In this document: positions 58,401 through 64,000 of the stretch, piece by piece
How positions within the stretch are numbered: the first letter of the stretch is position 1
Layout of the letters: each line of letters starts with the position of its first letter
NCBI GenBank assembly: GCA_958299035.1
Contig: CATQJL010000112.1
Location: forward strand, 83,470,636 to 83,534,635
DNA length: 64,000 nucleotides
Origin: Cylicocyclus nassatus
Lineage: Eukaryota > Nematoda > Chromadorea > Rhabditida > Strongylidae
Direction of reading: 5' to 3'
Notes under the pieces: model-generated
Seen by the model: only the letters and a program-made list of their open reading frames with translations
Told to the model about the DNA's origin: nothing
Database searches by the model: none
Position numbers and translations under genes: made by a program

Positions 58401-61400
58401 TCGAGCTACGAAAAAAGCGAAAGCGCTTAGATTACTGACAAACACAGATACTCCCTCAGCTGGAGTATCAGTGGAATTTTTTTTAGATTCGCAATAATTC
58501 GCTGGCCCGTAGTAGAGCTGATTTAGTTCATATTATCTGAGTTGATGCCCTCATTTGAGATTCGGTAAGGTAGAATGACGACCACACCTTCTCATGCTGT
58601 AAGAATGTAAAATGAAATGTCAGTTGACCGTTCATCTACTTCGGTCGTCTACCTTACTTTACTCACTTCACATCTGGTTAGCAAGTGAACTTATTGGAAT
58701 AGCGTGTGAATGATGATACGCAGAGAAAATTTCATAAGTTACTTCTGACAAGGAAGGGTTCCCAAGTCAGCTCGGCCAACCCGGATGATTCATATATCAC
58801 CTAACGGGATTGAAACGCGTATTCCAGATTTGCTTCTGGTTTCTGCGGAAAACCTCTGCAAAAGAAGTTATGAGTTTGAAAGTCCAGATTTGTCAAGTTT
58901 TAAATGGCGTGAAATTGGCGAAGGCTGTACAATATCACATAAAAGTGGGTTTTCAGTTTTGTATCAAATGTACTTGTGAGTAACTTACAACATACGTAGT
59001 TTTACATGTCGAAGGAATGCTGAGTGAGGAGCCACAGTGCACGCCGGCAATACTTAACAAGTTCTAACAACTGCGGCCATATCTCCACCGCTTCCAATTC
59101 ATAGATGTGAATGTTTAGCAAACGCGTTTTAACTCTATACTTGCATGGACGTGACATTCTTAAGGTTATCATGGTGCATAGTTGGTATTGCAATCAATGG
59201 CTCGACTGAGGGCGATGACACGTCGAGGGCTTGACTAAAATTTCATTCATCTGAGATCTTCTGAGGTAGCTTAATTATGGGCCATAGTCAGATTTGAAAG
59301 TTGAGTGATCTATCAACAATTTGCGGACAAAAAAAATGAGGGTCACAAACTGCAAGAACATCTCAAATTAGCGTGAGTAAAATCTGGATATTTTTGGGAT
59401 ACTCGAATTGATCCAGGTTTTTGCTGTTAGATCGCAAAGACCCTCTTGTTTTCGTTCACTTCCTTAGCACCTCCAAAATTCAAGTTTTTGGTGGTAGATG
59501 CTCAGATTTACTTGCAACGCAAATCAACTTTTGCTTGGGAAAAAATATGACCTTGACAAGTTGACCCAAAAAAATCAAAAAAGTGTAATCAATGAGAAAA
59601 AATGCTGCTGATGGCTCCTTCTGATATTATCAACGTGGCTAATGGAAACTGGGTCAAATGGAACAACGTATAATAGATCTCAACCTTCGGCACTTGGACT
59701 GCTAACCAGAAGGTGTTTTCAGACAACGTGTTGGCAGAAATAATTTCTTTGAAAAGTACATCGATTTACCTCTTTGATTTCAAACGCCTGGAATGATATC
59801 CACGAAAGTCATAATGGAGGAAAATGGACTTCCAAACCCCATTTTATTCGTTCGCGGTAGAAACTGGTCGGAATCTACTTTCGCTAGCGTTATCCAAAAA
59901 TTCTTATCTCATCGCAACCACGAGGCAAAGCGGTGTGATGGAAATGATTCAACCCTATTTGGGCTCTCGCTTGCGAAAGAATCATGCGAAAAGTCCATTT
60001 AGAATGGGGCAAAATGGGATTTACCTCCATTTTAAATGGACTTGAAAGCCCACTTTACTCCCAGCAGCAAGGTGAGCTGGGACTAAGCCCATTTTTGACC
60101 TTTCTGCATATTTTTGATGGCGATTTTTTGAGAATGTGTTCCTCAGCTCATTCTAAGGTAACAAGTGAGTGGAAAAAGTTTTCTGTCTTTTATGAAGTCT
60201 GAAATGAGTGTTTCTTTCTACAGTCATACAGACGCTATAAAAATCAGGAAGAAGGTTGAATTCACCAAAATATTCGCTAACAAACTCAAATGCTTCCAAA
60301 TATCAGGTCGATGCGAATATTTCTATGTAAATTGAATAAAGTTTGTTAGCTCTTAAAATTATCAACCAAAACTAAAATTATCAACTAAAACAAAACATGA
60401 TTTGTATTTGAAAATAAGAAAGATTTGCGTTTTAATACAATTACTCAGAAGCTATCTTTTGACTATTCGTAGAACCGAACCTCACGGCATTTCAAACGCG
60501 ATTTTGAGAATGGTCGCAAGAATTACTGAAATGCCGCTAGCTAGCAAGAATTTTGTGAAAAATTTTCTACTAGCAATAGTCATACATTCAACTACTTAGA
60601 GATATAAACATTAATGCTGAACGACAAAGAAGAGTTAAAGTAGATTGCGAAGTCATCCTTTGCGACTTGTACTTTTCCGATTTAAAGAACCCTTTGTGTT
60701 GTAGGGCAAGGTTTCCTACGAGGTAAGCATTTTGCTTCACAGACTGCACTGCAAGTCTAGCCATAGTTTGTTTTCCCCAGCTCTACATACGAATTTCACT
60801 TAAAGCAGATCCATAGAAGTCTTGAGAAGCGAAGGCCCGGATATTATGTGAATTCTATTCTTGAAGATGTTTTCGACGCATAGTTATCGATAATAAATGG
60901 CATTTTTTTATGTATAATGTCATGTGACTGCCATCGTAATGTTGAGTCAGCCCTAGTTACATACCGACCACTTGGTAGAAATGAGTTTGCAAGAGTGAGT
61001 AAACAGGTTGAGGCAAGTTGAAGAAAGGTTTGCTGGAGAATTTTGTATGGAATGATTGAATTCGCGAATGCGATATCTTATCACACCGCATGGACTAAGT
61101 CCATTTTCTTCGCACGAAAAGCCCATTTCGCGGGGACTTTCGTGGATATCATTCCTGGTGTTCAGCCAGTAAATGGTAATCAAATCTATTCAATACCATC
61201 AACATATGATCTTTGATTCAACTGGATTGGCGGCTGGAAGGCGGGCTTTGTGACTTAGTTAAGACCAGGACCCGGCACAGATCGTATGGAAGCAGGCTGG
61301 ACTTCGTTTTTATTGCAAAAAGCAAAGGAGCTATCGTTTTTGACGAATCGGTGCCGAATTTCAAGAATAAGCGCCATTTAGTTGAACACAAGCTTTTCGG

Positions 61401-63959
61401 ACAGGTTATCAAACAATTGACATGCTCTATCGTGTATGGCGGAAAGTACGCGCAATTTGAAAGCAAGGCTGAAATAAACAAATTGCTTGTTTACAGCGCA
61501 AACAGAATCATATGACACCAAAATTGAACTATATGCATAGAAAATTATTTGAGGAAGAATTATGCAAAAGTTTTGGAAACTTATTTGAAGGAATATCTTT
61601 TCCAAATTTAGATCGCCTCCAGACGGCCACCAGACGATCTGAGATCGTCTGGAGCACATATTTTCCTCACCTCACATAAGTTTTGGATTCTATCATGCAC
61701 GGCTTCCCCGGTCAAAAATCTATCGATAAATCTATCTATCGAATAATCAAAGAAAGAAATTCAAACAAACTTGAGTTGACTTGCGGGCTGACCAATGCCT
61801 CCAATGGGAAACGTCCTTTTTCTCCCATACTGTGTCCTCACGTAAAGGCCTTAATGTAACTTATTATCAAGCAAGAAAACTCCTTTGAAATATGTTTATT
61901 AATAGCCAAGGCAGAGGAAAGACCTCGGAAATTTGGTAAGAGTTTCAAAAATATAAGAATAAATAAGAAAGTCTTACTTATTTTGCATTTCGTTTACAAC
62001 AATTCCTAGACAACAAAAAGTTGATACTCATTGTTAACTCACTGGTATAAAACAAGTTTTAGTGCAGCGAACCTCTTCTTTTTTTTGGGGGGGGGGGGGG
62101 GGGAGTTGCACAGGAAAAAATGATTTTTGCCGTCACCGTACGTAACAGGCCCACCTCTGATTAACTGAAGGATCGCTTTCTGATTGAACGGAAGCATTGC
62201 TGCCTCCACACTGAAACGAGACTGCCCAGACCTTTGGTCCACAAAAATCGACATCTGCGATATTTTTTCGAACAAGTTTTGATCATCTTTATGGAAGGCT
62301 CCTTTTTTCACTGCAACAAAATTTGACCTGTTTTTATGGATTATTCCAATGTTAAACAACTGATAGCGCGCGCTTACCGTCCGTAACAATAAACGCTGAA
62401 ATTTTTTGTCCTTTCTCGCCTTCTAATGCTTTAATGCTTTTTGTCAGGCCTATGCCGGTATACTTCCCATCCATAAGTTTAGGAACTTCATAATCTCTAA
62501 AAATACAAAATTGCTAATCCAGCCCAAATTTGCATGCAAATGTCGCAAGCCAAAACTTACTCGAATCCTAAACTACGATGATCGAACAAATAGTGTACAC
62601 CGGATCCATAAGTTATAAATTGAGTTCTAAAGTGATGAGAAGTTTTGAAGTGAACTTTTAGATATGACGCTCTCACGTTTCCAGATAGCCTCTTTGTGAC
62701 ACGGCCAGGTTCAAAACTTCCAGTAAACCGATATCTTTATCCGAATCACGTACGCTGACTGTTCTTGGAAGATCATTCGATGTGACCTCAAATTTAAAAA
62801 TTCTTATGACAAACAGATTTCTGTTTCCTAGGTCATACTTGAAATCCTTCTGTGACTCTTCTGATTATAACTCGTACACCTTCAGCATCAGGTCCGCCAT
62901 TTGAGATCACATTTGGAGGCAATTCAAACACTCTTCCCTGCAAAGGATCTTCAGATTTTCTATTATGAGAAACTTGTGCTAAGTCAACAACATGTTCTTT
63001 TCAATCTTCAAGGACTTGAAGATGAGAGAAAATTGTATGTCGAAGACTTGTATTGTTTATATAATAGATGAAAACATCCGAAGGTATGAGAGAAAATTTG
63101 AGAAAGAAAGTCATATTTGAAAGAGTTAAAGTAAAAAATCATGCGATAAATATATTTATAAGTTGAACTGGTGACAGAATGTTCCCCCTTCCCCTCACCG
63201 AATCACCGGAGGAGGGCTCAGGAAATAGTTCCTTTTTCGTTCGAAAATGGCATTTTCTTGCGCCGCATTTTTGGAAATTGATTCATAGAATAACCTTTCA
63301 GGGGTTGGAATATAAGTCTGGCGCCCAAAATTTTGAATCATTTAAAAATGCTTAGGTAATCTTTGATTCAAATGACTTGGCGAGTGGAAGGCGCGGTTTT
63401 GTTAAGGCCGCTCGCACCCGCGACGCAGTCTGCGTCTCTCTCGCGCGCGTGTTCTCTGATCATCATCTAGCCTTAACTAGGTCACAAGGCCCCGCCTTCA
63501 AAGGATAATTGCCCCAATCTGTAAGGTAAGTACGTGTTCCAACCTAATAGTTTTACACTGTAAGCATCTCCTGCAAAAAACTACTCTTCTGTCAGAAACT
63601 TATCCGAAAGATCTTGAAGATCTGAAACATATAAATACGTACCTCTGTACCTACTCTCGGTAGCTGCCTCCCGGCTGAGAAAAGTATAGCAGCACGATCA
63701 TAGAATAGAGCACCGTCAGACGGAAATACTTCTACATGAAATTTCAACAAATGTTTGTACACTTGAACAGTCGCGATTTTTCGTTCTTGCTCAGGAAAGC
63801 TGAAGAAAAGTGCTTATTGTAGAAAAATGAGATATCGGTAAACCTACTCTTCTCTGATCTGTTTCGTGAGTTCTCTTCGAATTTCTCTACCATCTGATCC
63901 TTTGTACAATACATACATGCGAACATCATATTTATAGAACGGAACGTTTGGTTTCAACG
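46491..63959 (-). CDS. WAGO-type Argonaute, 25 exons visible, N-terminus beyond the right edge, catalytic residues lost
   Basis: Exons in order: 63848-63959, 63643-63799, 62839-62937, 62677-62786, 62561-62626, 62378-62496, 62155-62310, 61978-62005, 61771-61836, 57950-58021, 57731-57866, 57548-57673, 55466-55537, 55310-55407, 55146-55251, 54923-54998, 54726-54844, 54618-54679, 54466-54571, 52899-52991, 52727-52852, 52181-52300, 52007-52123, 46646-46836, 46491-46581. Phases agree throughout, giving about 873 codons and a TAA after RYNA. Domains: N region (NVPFYKYDVRMYV), L1 (DGKYTGIGLTKSIKALEG, then VKKGAFHKDDQNLFEKI), PAZ (YGRKRTFPIGGI to EYFEKHYNITL, then FYPVELLTVAPSQRVTL), MID (ATLPQKRLNQTRVL, GRVLPSPTIIYGNN, SKVNVKLGG) and PIWI (about residues 590-873). 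The slicer positions read VGFEISNP, YFSGISEG and PLIVADRC, where active Argonautes have D, D and H or D followed by H-type context. So it probably binds secondary siRNAs without cutting. Exons 8, 9 and 22 use weaker sites and are less certain. Member name within the WAGO group cannot be told from sequence alone. Confidence 0.92.
47485..48030. repeat. Relic of the hAT-like element family in intron 23 of the Argonaute gene
   Basis: Equivalent to 17242-17790. Contains GGCATAGATCGAATGGAAGC and GGGACAAAAAGCAAAGGGGA. Ends are not definable. Confidence 0.4.
48080..51297. repeat. 3.2-kb insertion in intron 23 of the Argonaute gene, unit II only
   Basis: In unit I CTTTTGCTTCGCATATCC is followed within a few bases by GCTACTGATCTCATGGCAG (17840-17882); in unit II these are 3.2 kb apart. 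The block includes a hAT-family end-like sequence (GTGCCGGGCCCTAG near 48268), a CG-rich stretch (48845-48890), a C-rich run (49705-49735) and a 217-bp MITE (50553-50769). No gene was recognised. A relic of a Helitron-like hairpin lies just past its right edge. Confidence 0.65.
50553..50769. mobile_element. MITE with CAGGGYTTATCAATTG ends
   Basis: The left end reads CAGGGTTTATCAATTGCAAA and the inverted right end CAGGGCTTATCAATTGGAGA. The 217-bp element has no coding capacity. No target duplication is evident: flanks are ACATA and TTTGC. Confidence 0.6.
55664..55698 (-). repeat. Interstitial telomeric repeat, four TTAGGC units
   Basis: The plus strand reads CCTAAG four times in a row and then CCTGCGCTTAGG, so the minus strand carries (TTAGGC)4. 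TTAGGC is the nematode telomere repeat. The equivalent site in unit I (about 23204-23220) reads CATTCCTCCTGCGCCTAGG without the repeats. The tract lies in intron 12 of the Argonaute gene. Confidence 0.9.
55694..55741. repeat. Inverted repeat GGTTGTGATAG...CTATCACAAC kept in both units
   Basis: A 10-bp stem with a loop of about 25 bases; unit I has the same at about 23219-23265 with one stem change. It directly follows the telomeric tract. Function unknown; could be the decayed ends of a small element. Confidence 0.4.
56233..56849. mobile_element. Helitron2/Helentron-like element with three internal tandem repeats
   Basis: Starts TATATATAAAGCTGAATGTG with a GTCTGTATGT stretch, then ACTTGGACCAAACTTGGCAA, and ends GCCGAGCGGAGCCGGG then CCAGCTAGTA. 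The interior holds three imperfect tandem units of about 120 bp, each with ATCGATTTTATCGATTTTT, GGGGCTGGGAGTTGGCA, a G run of 6 to 14 and AGCATGCTGATTAC. The relative at 41261-41538 has a single unit. It lies in intron 12 of the Argonaute gene, just outside the duplication. Confidence 0.82.
56850..57547. other. Rest of intron 12 of the Argonaute gene, nothing recognised
   Basis: A more GC-rich part (57090-57460) gives open frames on the minus strand that run past the exon 12 donor, but the codons after GTGTGT have no Argonaute motif and the next real motif lies at 55537. I treat the whole stretch as intron. Confidence 0.5.
58503..59284. mobile_element. Second, diverged copy of the TGGCCCGTAGTA MITE, in intron 9 of the Argonaute gene
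   Basis: Left end TGGCCCGTAGTAGAGCTGAT, inverted right end TGGCCCATAATTAAGCTACC. The interior matches 6370-6915 (shared CCTCATYYRAGATTCGGTAAG and GATGATACGCAGAGAA) except for an additional block of about 225 bp at 58748-58972 placed between the two halves of AAGTTACTYCTGA and GTGAGTAACTTAC. Confidence 0.72.
59787..61157. mobile_element. 1.37-kb candidate element with CCWGGAATGATATCCACGAAAG ends, in intron 9
   Basis: The left end reads CCTGGAATGATATCCACGAA and the inverted right end CCAGGAATGATATCCACGAA, continuing with a shared GAAAATGGACTT. No transposase frame was found. A short inverted repeat GGCATTTCA/TGAAATGCC lies inside at about 60486-60535. The target duplication is unresolved. Confidence 0.6.
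61257..61700. repeat. Relic of the hAT-like family in intron 9 of the Argonaute gene
   Basis: Contains GACCCGGCACAGATCGTATG, CAGGCTGGACTTCGTTTTTA and GGCCACCAGACGATCTGAGATCG, matching pieces of 17242-17790 and 47485-48030. It lies just left of exon 9. Confidence 0.5.
62081..62103. repeat. Homopolymer T/G run at the edge of intron 7
   Basis: TTTTTT followed by about 18 G. It lies about 50 bp downstream (on the minus strand) of the exon 7 donor. The length of such a run is often wrong in assemblies. Confidence 0.7.
63361..63505. repeat. Small inverted-repeat element in intron 2 of the Argonaute gene
   Basis: Left part CTTTGATTCAAATGACTTGG...GTTAAGGC and right part GCCTTAACTAGGTCACAAGG...CCTTCAAAGG face each other. 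A related left end (TTTGATTCAACTGGATTGGC) occurs at 61213 next to the hAT relic. The centre is rich in CGCG. Family uncertain. Confidence 0.4.
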
Positions 63960-64000
63960 CTGGAAACGGATTTTAGCATAAAATCTTTTTTCATATAGAT

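Noticed and set aside
62039..62389. A single 116-codon frame on the minus strand
   Set aside because: Only 62155-62310 is coding (exon 7). The frame also spans intron 6 and runs into a poly-G tract.
63585..63621. Short extra exon between Argonaute exons 2 and 3
   Set aside because: It needs a weaker donor for exon 2 and leaves the wrong phase for the strong acceptor at 62937. Skipping it joins exon 2 to exon 3 in phase 0.
1..64000. tRNA, rRNA or spliced-leader RNA genes
   Set aside because: I scanned for tRNA TPC-loop motifs and for the SL1 sequence and saw no convincing candidate; a covariance-model search would be needed to exclude them.

Overview
The window reads as nuclear DNA of a nematode. 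Genes are split into short exons with TTTCAG/TTTAG-type acceptors and GTAAGT/GTGAGT-type donors. The two recognisable gene families are a worm-specific (WAGO-type) Argonaute and a transthyretin-like (TTL) secreted protein, both characteristic of nematodes. A short interstitial run of the nematode telomere repeat TTAGGC lies near 55.68 kb. GC content is moderate and repeat load is high, which would suit a clade V (strongylid, hookworm-like) worm, but that assignment is inference. No bacterial gene organisation, CRISPR array, rRNA or tRNA was recognised.

Most of the window is one large tandem duplication. Unit I (about 3595-23533) and unit II (about 23534-55926) carry the same order of sequence, and by eye most aligned stretches are about 90-97 % identical. 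Unit II is about 12 kb longer because it received more insertions. Many of these insertions have an empty site in the other unit, so several mobile elements can be delimited exactly. The left flank (1-3594) holds a decayed non-LTR retrotransposon endonuclease, a more diverged TTL copy and a TTAA-flanked MITE. The right flank (55927-64000) holds the 5' half of the Argonaute gene.

The functional core is an Argonaute gene on the minus strand. In unit II and the right flank I can chain 25 exons in consistent phase from 63959 down to a stop at 46491, about 873 residues with the true N-terminus beyond the right edge. All three catalytic positions of the PIWI domain I can locate are changed (E, S, D), so it should be a non-slicing secondary-siRNA Argonaute. 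Unit I holds a 5'-truncated pseudogene copy that starts at exon 13, because the duplication breakpoint lies in intron 12, and it carries many frameshifts and lost splice sites.

On the plus strand there are three TTL gene copies: one in the left flank, one in each unit. The unit II copy has a complete four-exon structure with signal peptide; the unit I copy has a defect at the end of its signal-peptide exon. A short exon resembling the last transmembrane segment and tail of a chemoreceptor-like membrane protein occurs in both units.

The rest is introns and intergenic DNA packed with non-autonomous elements: TTAA-flanked MITEs ending in AGGCA, two 1404-bp foldback elements with TA duplications, a hAT-like element with an exact 8-bp duplication, Helitron2-like elements, a nested MITE-in-MITE, and a degenerate satellite array at about 32.3-37.3 kb.
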